Of a stretch of DNA of 64,000 nucleotides, positions 41,113-49,299 are shown one piece after another. The stretch covers positions 5,890,001 to 5,954,000 of the forward strand of contig NZ_CP144555.1 of assembly GCF_036607905.1 (NCBI RefSeq), given 5' to 3'. Under the pieces are notes generated by a model. It had not been told where the DNA came from. It saw only the letters and a list, made by a program, of their open reading frames with translations, and did not search any database. Numbering within the stretch: the first letter of the stretch is position 1; the number at the start of each line of letters is the position of its first letter. Source of the DNA: Streptomyces sp. SCSIO 75703 (GTDB taxonomy: Bacteria; Actinomycetota; Actinomycetes; Streptomycetales; Streptomycetaceae). A program made the position numbers and the translations under genes.

Positions 41113-42836
41113 TGGTCCACCCGGAACTGCTGCGCGCCGCACGGATCGCGCGAGGCCCCCTCCTCGGTGCCACCGCTCTGCTCGGCGCCGTGGCGGTCAC
41201 CCACCTCGCCCAGGCGGTGCTCCTCGCTCTGGCCCTGGCCCGCATCGCGCGCGGTGAGGTCTCCGCCCTGCCCGCCCTGCTGGCCGCGGTCCTCGCCACC
41301 GTGGCCGTCCGCGCCGTCCTGGGGCACCGCCAGCGCGTCCTCGCCGTCCGCGCCGGGGCACGCGTACGGATCGGCCTGCGCGACGAACTCCTCGCACGCC
41401 TCGCCGCCCTCGGGCCGCTGCGCGGGGCGGACCACCGCGCGGGAGCCGTACGCGCCACCCTGGTCGACGGTGTGGAGGGCGTCGACGCGTACATCTCCCG
41501 CTACCTCCCCCAGCTCGCGGTCACCTGCGTCCTGCCGCTCCCGCTCCTCGCCGCCGTCGCCGCCGTCGAACCGTACGCACTGCTCGCCCTCACTCCGGCG
41601 CTCCTCCTGGCCCTCTTCGCCCCGCGCTGGTGGGACAAGCTGCTCGCCCGCCGCGGTCGGGAGCACTGGGGCTCGTACGAGGCGCTGTCCGCGGACTACC
41701 TGGAGGCGCTCCAGGGCATGCCGGCGCTGCGGGCCGCCGGCGCGGTCGCCCGCACCCGAGCACGCCTGGAGGAGCGTTCGGCGGCGTTGCACCGTGCCAC
41801 CGTCGCCAAGCTGCGGGTCTCACTCGTCGACACCGGCATCACGGACCTGGCCGTCCAGGGCGGCACGGTCGCCGCCGCGCTCGTCGCCTGTGCCTCCGCC
41901 GCATCCGGCCGGACCGCCGCCACCGGCACCTACCTCGTCCTCATGCTGGCCTCCGAGTGCTTCCGCCCGATCCGGGACCTGTCGCGCGAGTGGCACGCGG
42001 GCTACCTCGGCCTCTCGGCCGCCGACGGCATCACCGAACTCCGCACGGCGCGACCAGCCGTACGCGACGAAGGCACCGAGCCGGCTCCGCGCCAACCGCC
42101 CGAGATCCGCTTCGACGACGTGAGCTTCACCTACCCGGGCACCGCGGGCCCCGCGCTGCGCGGGATCACGTTCACCGCCGACCTGGGCCGCACCACAGCC
42201 ATCGTCGGTCCTTCCGGCGCCGGCAAGTCGACGCTCCTCGCGCTCCTTTCGCGCCAGTGGGACCCGGACGCAGGGAACATCACCCTCGACGGCACGGACC
42301 ACACCGCCCTCACCCTCGCCTCCCTCCGGCGCGGCATCGCGGTCGTCTCCCAGGAGACCTACCTCTTCCACGCCTCCGTCGCCGACAACCTCCGTCTGGC
42401 CCGCCCCGACGCGACCGACGAGGAGCTGTACGCCGCCGCCGGCGCCGCCGGCGTACACGACGAGATCACCCGGCTGCCCGACGGCTACGACACACAGGTC
42501 GGCGAGCGTGGCGCGACGCTCTCGGGCGGCCAGCGCCAACGCCTGGCGCTCGCCAGGGCCTTGCTCGCGAACGCGCCGGTCCTGGTCCTGGACGAGGCCA
42601 CGAGCGCGGTGGACGAGCACCGTGAGTCGCGCATCGTCCGCGAACTGCTCCGCGCCGCGCGCGGCCGCACCTGCCTGGTCGTCGCCCACCGCCTCACGTC
42701 CGTACGGGACGCCGACCGGATCGTCGTCCTGGACGGCGGCCGGGTCGACGGGGTCGGGACGCACACCGGCCTGCTGGCACAAGACGGGCTGTACGCGCGG
42801 CTGGTGGCCGCGGGACGTGTTCAGGAGGCGGCGTGA
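41109..42836 (+). CDS. ABC exporter half (CydD-like)
   Basis: A 575-residue fused membrane/ATPase exporter half. Six membrane helices occupy residues 20-310 (GATALLGAVAVTHLAQAVLLALAL, YLPQLAVTCVLPLPLLAAVAA). The nucleotide domain has Walker A GPSGAGKST near 370, Q-loop VVSQETYLFHASVADNLR, signature LSGGQRQR and Walker B VLVLDEATSAVDEH. The combination with the next gene resembles CydDC, but no cytochrome bd genes are nearby and the pair sits at the end of the RiPP operon, so peptide export is the better reading. ATG 41109 overlaps the SagB stop. Confidence 0.88.
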   Translation: MMVHPELLRAARIARGPLLGATALLGAVAVTHLAQAVLLALALARIARGEVSALPALLAAVLATVAVRAVLGHRQRVLAVRAGARVRIGLRDELLARLAALGPLRGADHRAGAVRATLVDGVEGVDAYISRYLPQLAVTCVLPLPLLAAVAAVEPYALLALTPALLLALFAPRWWDKLLARRGREHWGSYEALSADYLEALQGMPALRAAGAVARTRARLEERSAALHRATVAKLRVSLVDTGITDLAVQGGTVAAALVACASAASGRTAATGTYLVLMLASECFRPIRDLSREWHAGYLGLSAADGITELRTARPAVRDEGTEPAPRQPPEIRFDDVSFTYPGTAGPALRGITFTADLGRTTAIVGPSGAGKSTLLALLSRQWDPDAGNITLDGTDHTALTLASLRRGIAVVSQETYLFHASVADNLRLARPDATDEELYAAAGAAGVHDEITRLPDGYDTQVGERGATLSGGQRQRLALARALLANAPVLVLDEATSAVDEHRESRIVRELLRAARGRTCLVVAHRLTSVRDADRIVVLDGGRVDGVGTHTGLLAQDGLYARLVAAGRVQEAA

Positions 42837-44563
42837 GCAGCGAGGTGACCGAGACCGAACGCGGCTCCCTGCGGGCCCTGCTGCCGGTGCTGGCGGCGCA
42901 CAAGGCCATGACGGCACGGACCTTCGGTGCGGCGCTCCTCGATCAGGCGGCGCTCGTCGCGCTGGTGACGCTCGCCGCGCACACCGTCGGCACCGCGGTC
43001 ATGGAACACGCCGTCCCGGCACCGGCCACCGTCGCCGCACTCCTCGCACTGGTCCTGTCGCGGTCGCTCGCCACCTGGCGGGAGATGGACCTGTCGCACG
43101 ACCTGGCGTACCGGGTGCTGGCCGAGCTGCGGGTACGGGTCTTCGACGGGCTGGCCCGCAGCGCGCCCGCGCGCCTGGCGGGCCGACGCAGCGGCGACCT
43201 CGCGGCGGCGGCACAGGCCGACGTGGAGGCGCTGGAGTTCTTCTACGCGCACGCCGTCGCCCAGATCCTCGCCTCCGCCACCGTCTTCACGGCCGGCGCC
43301 GCCGTACTGGCCGTGGTCGACACCTGGCTGCTGGCGCCGATCATCCCCGCTGCCGGGTTGCTGGTGCTCGCGCCGCTGTTGGACGGCCGGGCGCGGGCGG
43401 CGCGCGGTGCCCGCACGCGCCGGGCAGCGGCCGAGCTGTCCGCACAGGCCGTCGAGACCGTGGACGGGCTACGCGAACTGCTCGCCTTCGGCGCGCTGGA
43501 GCGGCGGCGCGCCGGTCTGCGCGAGCAGGGCGAGCGGCTGGGCAAGGCGCAGAGCGCGGAGCACGCGTGGGAGGCGGGCGCGGCGGCGGTGCGCGACCTG
43601 CTCGTGGTGGCGGCGGTCGTCGGCGTGGTCGGGACGGCCGCGCACTCGCTCAGCGGGGCGTGGGCACCGGCGGCCATGGCACTGGCGCTCGGCGTGCTCG
43701 CCCCGGTCGCCGACTCCGCCGCCGCGCTCGGCCAGGCGGCCGGGCTGCGCGCGGCGGCGTCCCGCGTCGGCGCGGCGATCCGCGCCCGGGCGGGGGCGCC
43801 CGCGCCCGCCTCGCCCCGCCCGGCGCCGGCCGGACCGCTGGGCGTCCGGATGCGGGGGGTGCGCTTCGACTACGGCGGGGCGCCCGTGCTCGACGGCCTC
43901 GACCTGACGGTCCACCCCGGTGAGACGCTCGCGCTGGTGGGCGCGTCCGGATCCGGCAAGTCCACCTGCGCGCATCTGCTGGCGCGCTTCTGGGACCCCA
44001 CGCAGGGCGCCGTCGAGCTGGTCGGGGCCGACGGCTCGACCGTCGACATACGGGAGCTGGCCGAGGAGGAACTGCGCCGTACGGTCTCGGTCGTCGGCCA
44101 GGACACGCCGCTCTTCCACGGCACGCTCGCCGACAACCTCCGCCTGGCCCGCCCGGACGCCACCGAGGACGAGCTGCACGAGGCGGCCCGCGTCTGCGGC
44201 GTCGACCGGATCGCGGCGGGCCTGCCCGACGCGTACGCAACGCGGGTCGGCGAGCGCGGCACGACGTTCTCCGGCGGACAGCGCTCCCGCATCGCCCTGG
44301 CACGGGCGTTGGCGGTGCGCCCGCGGGTCCTCGTCCTGGACGAAACGACGGCCCAGCTGGACACGGCGGGGGACGCGGAGCTGTCCGCGGCGCTCACGGC
44401 CGCCTCCCGGGGGCGTACGACGGTGGTGATCGCTCACCGGCCGACGACCGTGCGGCGAGCGGACCGGATAGCGGTCCTGGAGAACGGCCGGATCGCGGAG
44501 ACGGGCACGTGGGACGAACTCTCCCGCGCGGGCGGGGCGTTCTCCCGGGTGCTCAATCGGTGA
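42833..44563 (+). CDS. ABC exporter half (CydC-like)
   Basis: A 576-residue second half of the exporter. Membrane domain residues 20-300 (HKAMTARTFGAALLDQAALV, ALLALVLSRSLATWREMDLSHDLAYRVLAELR, the last typical of CydC-like proteins). ATPase domain: Walker A GASGSGKST near 363, Q-loop VVGQDTPLFHGTLADNLR, signature FSGGQRSR (a variant) and Walker B VLVLDETTAQLD. AGGAGG precedes GTG 42833, which overlaps the previous stop (GTGA). Last gene of the RiPP operon; an inverted repeat 52 bases downstream probably terminates it. Confidence 0.88.
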   Translation: MSSEVTETERGSLRALLPVLAAHKAMTARTFGAALLDQAALVALVTLAAHTVGTAVMEHAVPAPATVAALLALVLSRSLATWREMDLSHDLAYRVLAELRVRVFDGLARSAPARLAGRRSGDLAAAAQADVEALEFFYAHAVAQILASATVFTAGAAVLAVVDTWLLAPIIPAAGLLVLAPLLDGRARAARGARTRRAAAELSAQAVETVDGLRELLAFGALERRRAGLREQGERLGKAQSAEHAWEAGAAAVRDLLVVAAVVGVVGTAAHSLSGAWAPAAMALALGVLAPVADSAAALGQAAGLRAAASRVGAAIRARAGAPAPASPRPAPAGPLGVRMRGVRFDYGGAPVLDGLDLTVHPGETLALVGASGSGKSTCAHLLARFWDPTQGAVELVGADGSTVDIRELAEEELRRTVSVVGQDTPLFHGTLADNLRLARPDATEDELHEAARVCGVDRIAAGLPDAYATRVGERGTTFSGGQRSRIALARALAVRPRVLVLDETTAQLDTAGDAELSAALTAASRGRTTVVIAHRPTTVRRADRIAVLENGRIAETGTWDELSRAGGAFSRVLNR

Positions 44564-44614
44564 GCGGGGGAGGGGCCACCCGACCGCGGACGGGTCCGCG
44601 AGGCGGTGCGCGGT

Positions 44615-44681
44615 GTCCTTGCCGCCCGCCGGCGCGATGACGGCGGACCGGGGACGTCACGACGCGCGGGCGGCAAGGACG
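44615..44681 (+). terminator. Large inverted repeat after the RiPP operon
   Basis: GTCCTTGCCGCCCGC (44615-44629) pairs perfectly with GCGGGCGGCAAGGAC (44666-44680), a 15-bp stem with a 36-base intervening segment. It starts 52 bases after the exporter stop. It probably terminates the operon, though a remnant end of a mobile element is possible given the transposase fragment nearby. Confidence 0.6.
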
Positions 44682-44960
44682 CCCGGGGCCGCTCCCGGTA
44701 CGCCTCGCGCTCCGGCCGGTGCCCGGGGCAGCCCGGGTCGCCGTGCGCCCGCCGGGCCGGGCGGCCGTGGCGGCGCCCACCGCCCGGCCAGGGGCCTTCG
44801 GGCCCCGTCACAAGGCCGTGGCGCGCGTGTTCGCGGCTGCCGTCGACGCGGTGGGAGTCCCGGGGGAGGGGCCGAAACCGGGTCGGGGTACTGCCGGCAG
44901 CCGGGAACGTGGCCGCTGGGGCCGACGGCGGGAGCGGGCCGGAGCCGCTCCCGCCAACGC

Positions 44961-45190
44961 GCCGCGCGCCGTCCGACGCCAGGCGACAAGTGGCACCGGG
45001 ACGGGGTCCTCGCCGAGGTCCGGGGCCGGCGGCGCCGCCCGTGGCGGGCCGCGGACGAAGGCGGGAACGTCCTCGGCGGGTGGCCGCGGAACCACCGCGA
45101 CGCGTCCGCCGCCGGACGTGTCGTCCGCAGGCCTGGGGAAGCGGACCCGGCCGGCACCCCGGGCGTTCGTCCCCGGTCCGGCCCGGTGGG
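44961..45190 (+). mobile_element. Decayed IS6-type transposase fragment
   Basis: One plus-strand frame encodes ARRPTPGDKWHRDGVLAEVR, then PWRAADEGGNVLGGWPRNHR and DASAAGRVVRR. This follows the start of the IS6/IS240 catalytic domain (DKWHxDEVxxxxxGxxxYLWRAVDxDGxVLDxxxxxxRD...AAxxFxRR) position by position, with the first catalytic Asp retained in HRDGV. Upstream and downstream parts are not recognisable, there is no start, and I could not find intact terminal repeats. It is a relic, not a mobile copy. The rest of 44682-45223 shows nothing else. Confidence 0.65.
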
Positions 45191-45223
45191 CGGACCGGGG
45201 ACGTGGCGCGGGCCAGGTGCGTC

Positions 45224-45913
45224 TCAGTACGTGGCCCGGCCGCCACTCGCGTCGTAGACCGCGCCCGTGGAGAAACTGATGTGCTCGGAGCAGAGCCAGC
45301 CGATCAGCTCGGCGATCTCCTCCGCCCTCGCGAAGCGTCCCATCGGCGTCAGGGCCTGGGAGCGGGCGAGTACCGCCGGATCGGTGTCGGCGTTCATCGG
45401 GGTGCTGACGGCCGCGGGCGCCACGGCGTTGACCAGGACGCCGGTGGTGGCGAGTTCCTTGCCCAGGGACTTCGTGAGGGCGACGACCGCTGCCTTGGAG
45501 GCCGAGTAGGCGCTCTGGGCGGGGTTGCCCTCCTTGGCCGCGATGCTCGCCAGGGTGACGATCCGGCCCCAGCCCGCCCGCACCATGCCGGGAACGACGG
45601 CGCGGCACAGGAGGAAGGTGCCGTCGACGTTGACGCGGAAGGTGGTGCGCCACTCCTCGGGGCCGAGTTCGGCGAGGGGGCGGGCCGGGCCCACGATGCC
45701 CGCACTGTGCACGAGCACGTCGACCCGGCCCAGGCTGCCGACGAGCGCGTCGACGGCTTCGGGGTCCGTGACGTCGAGCCGCACGTCCGCGCCCGGGGCG
45801 AGGTCGGCGGTGACGACCCTCACGCCCTCGGCGCGCAGCCTCGCCGCGGTCGCGGCGCCGATCCCGCCCGCTCCGCCGGTGACCAGGGCCAGGATTCCGT
45901 CCGGGTACCTCAT
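45224..45913 (-). CDS. Short-chain dehydrogenase/reductase
   Basis: A 229-residue classical SDR. The nucleotide-binding TGGAGGIG motif is at residues 12-19, NAG-equivalent HSAG near 70, catalytic Ser in LASIAAKEG near 122 and YSASK (Tyr/Lys) near 135. The ADLAPGADVRLDV segment after strand 2 with its Asp suggests NAD preference. Its substrate is probably a ring hydroxyl in the surrounding pathway. ATG 45913 overlaps the VOC gene stop (ATGA). Last gene of a three-gene unit with VOC and flavoprotein genes, divergent from LysR. Confidence 0.9.
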   Translation of the reverse strand: MRYPDGILALVTGGAGGIGAATAARLRAEGVRVVTADLAPGADVRLDVTDPEAVDALVGSLGRVDVLVHSAGIVGPARPLAELGPEEWRTTFRVNVDGTFLLCRAVVPGMVRAGWGRIVTLASIAAKEGNPAQSAYSASKAAVVALTKSLGKELATTGVLVNAVAPAAVSTPMNADTDPAVLARSQALTPMGRFARAEEIAELIGWLCSEHISFSTGAVYDASGGRATY

Positions 45914-46365
45914 GCCGATCCTCGGGGGTTGAGCGTCTCGATCAGGAAGCCCAGGCAGGGGACGGAGTCGTAGTAGGCGTACCGGACCCCGCCGCCCCGC
46001 ACGGACGCGCCTTCCTGGCAGGTCTCGATCCCCCGGGCGTGCAGGTCCTCGCGCACCGCCGCGTGGTCGTCGACCGCGAACCGGATGTGGTGCAGCCCCT
46101 CGCCGCGCTCGTCGAGGAAGTCCCGCCAGATGTTGCCGGTGGTGCGGGGGGCGAGGAACTCGAGTTCGATGCCGTGCAGGTCGTAGAGCAGGACCCCGAC
46201 CGTGGCGTCGATCTCCCGGCCCCGGTAGGTGGTGCGGCGGTAGGTGTTCTCGGCGCGGGTGAGGGGGTCGAGGCCGAACACCCGGCGCATGCCGTCGGCG
46301 GCGGCGTCGAGGTCGCGGACGACGACGCCGATCTGGTCGGGCCTGCCCAGCGGCGGGGCGTTCAC
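45910..46365 (-). CDS. VOC-superfamily (glyoxalase/HPPD-like) protein
   Basis: A 151-residue two-module VOC protein. The first module starts DQIGVVVRDLDAAADGMRRVFGL and the second GLHHIRFAVDDHAAVREDLHARGIE, ending LGFLIETLNP. A metal ligand His in GLHHIRF and Glu in FLIET are visible; the first-strand position normally His is Gln (DQIGVVV). Relatives include epimerases and the C-terminal part of some bacterial dehydroshikimate dehydratases, which would fit the shikimate-like genes across the divergent promoter. GTG 46365 overlaps the flavoprotein stop (GTGA). Confidence 0.82.
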   Translation of the reverse strand: MNAPPLGRPDQIGVVVRDLDAAADGMRRVFGLDPLTRAENTYRRTTYRGREIDATVGVLLYDLHGIELEFLAPRTTGNIWRDFLDERGEGLHHIRFAVDDHAAVREDLHARGIETCQEGASVRGGGVRYAYYDSVPCLGFLIETLNPRGSA

Positions 46366-48095
46366 GCGGCGACCCCCCGTTCGGCGCCGACGTCGGCGAG
46401 GTGGCGCGCGGCGATCCATCCGAAGGTCATGGCGGGCCCGAGGTTGATGCCACCGGCGGGGTAGTGGCCGCCCATCACGCTCGCCTGGTCGTTGCCGACG
46501 GCGTAGAGCCCGGGGACCGGTGCGTCCCGGTCGTCCAGGACCCGGGCGTGCTGGTCGGTGGCCAGCCCGGCGAAGGTGCCGAAGCTGCCGGGCACGATCC
46601 GCACGGCGTAGAACGGGCCCTTCTCCAGGGGGGCGAGCGAGGGGTTCGGTCGCACGGCCGCGTCGCCCCCGTAGCGGTTGAAGGGGGTCGCCCCCCGTCG
46701 GAAGGCGGGGTCCTCGCCGCGGCGTGCGGACGCGTTGAACTCCTCGACGGTCGCGGCGAGTCCGGCGGGGTCGATGCCGCAGGCGAGCGCGAGTTCCTCG
46801 ATCGTGCGGCCACGGCGGAGATAGCCGTTGCGCAGGTAGGGCAGGAGCGGGACGGGGCGGGGCTTGGCCATCCCCAGCGGGTAGCGGCGCACGAACCGGG
46901 CGTCGGCGACCTGCCAGGCCTCGACCGGCTCGTCGCCCGGGGTCGCGGCGATCATCGCCGCGACGTAGTCGTGGTAGCCGTCGGCCTCGTTGACGAACCG
47001 CCGGCCGTCGCGCAGCACGCCGATGCTGCCGGGCTTGGCACGGTCCATGATGTGCGGGAACACGCCGGTGCGGCCGTTGCGGTAGGGCACGAGGGAGACC
47101 GGGCACCAGGCGGCGGGGGAGGCCAGTCCGGTGCGCAGCCGGCCCCCGGCGGACTCGCCCAGGGTGATGCCCGTGCCGTCGGCCTCCTCCGGGGCGAGGG
47201 TCCAGTGCCGCTCCCCACGCGGGAACAGCTCACGGCGCCGGGACTCGTCCTGCGGGAATCCGCCCGCGGCGAGCACCACGCCCCGTGCCGCGGTGAGCCG
47301 CAGCGGGCCGTCCGCCGTGGCCGCCACGACGCCGGTCACCCGGCCCTCCCGGCGGACCAGTTCGGTCACCGGGGACGACACCCGGATCTCCACACCGGCG
47401 TCCAGGGCCGCGCGCAGCAGCCGGCCGACCAGCGCCGTGCCGTTGACCAGTTGCGTCCCCCGGCGCTTGGTGGCCAGGTCGAACAGGTGGCGGCCGACCC
47501 GGCGGGTGGCGTGCAGCAGCCCGCGGACGTCGCCACGGGACGCGGCGAGGAATCCGGCCAGGTCCGGCCCGGCCATGATCCCCATGCCCAGGAACGAGGT
47601 CTCGTACAACTGGCGGCGCAGCAGGCGCGCCACGTCGTCGCCGAGCCGGCGGAGGTCGGCGGTGGCGGGGGCCACGGACCGGTGCCCGGTGCCGGCACCG
47701 GGCAGAGCGCCGTAGATGTCGCAGATCTTCGCGCCGGGCACGAAGGTCAGGGCGGTGCGGTCGTGGAAGAAGCGCACCATCTCGGGAGCGGCGGCGAGGA
47801 AGGCGTCGACTCGGGCCGGTTCGTAGTCGTCGCCGAGCGCCGCGCGCAGGTAGGCGCGGAACTCCTCGGCCTCCTCCCGGACTCCGCCGGCCCGCGCCAG
47901 GGGGTTGCCCGGTGCCCACATCCACCCGCCGGACCAGGCCGTGGCGCCGCCGCAGACCGGGGCACGTTCGAGGACCACGACCCGCAGGCCGTGGTGGGCG
48001 GCGGTCACCGCCGTGGCGAGCCCGCCCGCTCCGGAGCCGACGACGACCACGTCGTACTCCTGGGACGGCGGGGTCGCGGGTGTCCGGGTGGTCAT
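46362..48095 (-). CDS. FAD-dependent KstD-like dehydrogenase (paralogue 1)
   Basis: A 577-residue flavoprotein of the 3-ketosteroid-delta1-dehydrogenase / fumarate reductase superfamily. The FAD-binding Rossmann motif VVVVGSGAGGLATAVTAAHHG is at residues 16-36, followed by ERAPVCGGATAWSGGWMWAPGN. The second FAD contact and active-site end is GLYAVGNDQASVMGGHYPAGG near 540, where a Tyr before PxGG corresponds to the KstD catalytic Tyr. It would introduce a double bond next to a ring ketone. Start ATG 48095 has AGGACG upstream. First gene of the unit flavoprotein-VOC-SDR, facing the LysR gene. Confidence 0.88.
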   Translation of the reverse strand: MTTRTPATPPSQEYDVVVVGSGAGGLATAVTAAHHGLRVVVLERAPVCGGATAWSGGWMWAPGNPLARAGGVREEAEEFRAYLRAALGDDYEPARVDAFLAAAPEMVRFFHDRTALTFVPGAKICDIYGALPGAGTGHRSVAPATADLRRLGDDVARLLRRQLYETSFLGMGIMAGPDLAGFLAASRGDVRGLLHATRRVGRHLFDLATKRRGTQLVNGTALVGRLLRAALDAGVEIRVSSPVTELVRREGRVTGVVAATADGPLRLTAARGVVLAAGGFPQDESRRRELFPRGERHWTLAPEEADGTGITLGESAGGRLRTGLASPAAWCPVSLVPYRNGRTGVFPHIMDRAKPGSIGVLRDGRRFVNEADGYHDYVAAMIAATPGDEPVEAWQVADARFVRRYPLGMAKPRPVPLLPYLRNGYLRRGRTIEELALACGIDPAGLAATVEEFNASARRGEDPAFRRGATPFNRYGGDAAVRPNPSLAPLEKGPFYAVRIVPGSFGTFAGLATDQHARVLDDRDAPVPGLYAVGNDQASVMGGHYPAGGINLGPAMTFGWIAARHLADVGAERGVAA

Positions 48096-48249
48096 GACGT
48101 CCTGCCTCTCTTGCGTCCCGGGGCGACTGTGTGCCGCACCGTCCAGGACTATGTGCGATACGGGATATAATCGAAGCTCCACTGTGCTGTCAGGTGACTA
48201 TATGTGGCGGGCGGGGCAGCGCAAGCCCCGTCGCCGGAAAGGTCCGCCC

Positions 48250-49146
48250 ATGGACATCCGCTGGCTCGAGGCGTTCATCGCCGTCGCCGAGGAACTGCAT
48301 TTCGGCCGCGCGGCGGCGCGGCTGAGGCTCGCCCAGTCCCCGCTCAGCCAGACCATTCGCAAGCTGGAGAAGGAGCTGGGGGCGAAACTGTTCGAGCGCA
48401 GTACCCGCAGCGTCGCCCTCACCCCGGCCGGAGAGGCGTTCCTGCCGCACGCCCACCGTGTGTTCGAGGAACTGGAACTGGGGCGGCAGTCGACCCGGGC
48501 CAGCGCGGGGGAGGTGTACGGGACGGTCTCCATCGGCTTCTCCGGCGCCCTCAACCACCTCACGCTGCCGCCCCTGACCAGGGCGGTCCGCCAGCGCTAC
48601 CCCGCCGTCACGCTGTCGCTGACCGGACGGGTCATGACCCGGGACGGCATCGAACAACTGGAGAGGGGCGGCCTGGACATCGCCTTCGTCGGGCTGCCGA
48701 TCGCCCCGTCCTCGGTGCGGACGCGGCTGATCGGCCGGGAGCCGCTGGGAGCCGCCCTGCCCATCGACCACCCGCTGGCGCGGGAGTCCGCGATCCGCCT
48801 CGTGGACCTGGCCGGGGAGGGGTTCATCACCACGCCGGCCGCGGTCGGCTCGTCCTTGCAGGAGTCGACGCTGCAAGCGTGCGTCAAGGCCGGTTTCCGG
48901 CCGCGCGTGGTCCAGGAGATCACCGATCCGTACATGATCCTGACCCTGGTGTCGGCCGGCGTCGGTGTCGCGCTCATGCCGTCCGGTATCGCGGAGATCA
49001 TGTCCTCGGCGGCCGTCTTCGTGCCGCTGCGCGAGGAGCCCCTCTACATGGACCACGCCCTGGCGTGGCGGGAGGACAACCCGTCGCCCGTGCTGCGCGC
49101 CGTCCTCGAGGTCGCCGAGGAGGTGCTGCCCACACCGGGGCCATGA
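48250..49146 (+). CDS. LysR-family transcriptional regulator
   Basis: A 298-residue LysR-type regulator. The winged helix (1-60) has FIAVAEELHFGRAAARLRLAQSPLSQTIRKLEKELGAKLFERS, and the effector-binding domain fills residues 90-290 (GTVSIGFSGALNHLTLPPLT). It is transcribed away from the flavoprotein-VOC-SDR unit and is followed by the transporter operon in the same direction, so it likely controls both. The 154-bp gap to the flavoprotein gene is AT-richer (GGGATATAATCG, GACTATATGTGG) and should hold the operator. ATG 48250 begins the standard LysR N-terminus MDIRWLEAF. Confidence 0.93.
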   Translation: MDIRWLEAFIAVAEELHFGRAAARLRLAQSPLSQTIRKLEKELGAKLFERSTRSVALTPAGEAFLPHAHRVFEELELGRQSTRASAGEVYGTVSIGFSGALNHLTLPPLTRAVRQRYPAVTLSLTGRVMTRDGIEQLERGGLDIAFVGLPIAPSSVRTRLIGREPLGAALPIDHPLARESAIRLVDLAGEGFITTPAAVGSSLQESTLQACVKAGFRPRVVQEITDPYMILTLVSAGVGVALMPSGIAEIMSSAAVFVPLREEPLYMDHALAWREDNPSPVLRAVLEVAEEVLPTPGP

Positions 49147-49149
49147 TTA

Positions 49150-49164
49150 TGTGTCCGGAACACA
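49150..49164. promoter_or_regulatory. 15-bp inverted repeat upstream of the transporter operon
   Basis: TGTGT-CCGGA-ACACA is a perfect 5-bp inverted repeat just after the LysR stop, in an AT-rich stretch (about 49145-49200) that looks like a separate promoter for the operon starting at 49300. Confidence 0.45.
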
Positions 49165-49299
49165 AAGTTTAAGTGAAATCAAGTATTGGACAGGCCATAT
49201 TCGGTCCTGCGAATCTCATCGACACCCACACCGGACCCCGAACGGTCACCCGACCGGGACCGGACCTCCGTCGACGACGCCGGATCGAAAGGAGCGCCC

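Noticed and set aside
39765..42836. A 1023-residue plus-strand frame spanning the YcaO end, SagB-type and ABC genes
   Set aside because: Its first half is Arg/Pro-rich shadow. Only the last ~575 residues, from ATG 41109, are a real protein (the exporter half).
41109..44563. cydDC of the cytochrome bd operon
   Set aside because: No cydA or cydB nearby, and translational coupling ties the pair to the SagB-type gene.
44615..44681. Terminal inverted repeats of an insertion sequence
   Set aside because: The two arms are only 36 bases apart and follow an operon end, which fits a terminator better than IS ends.
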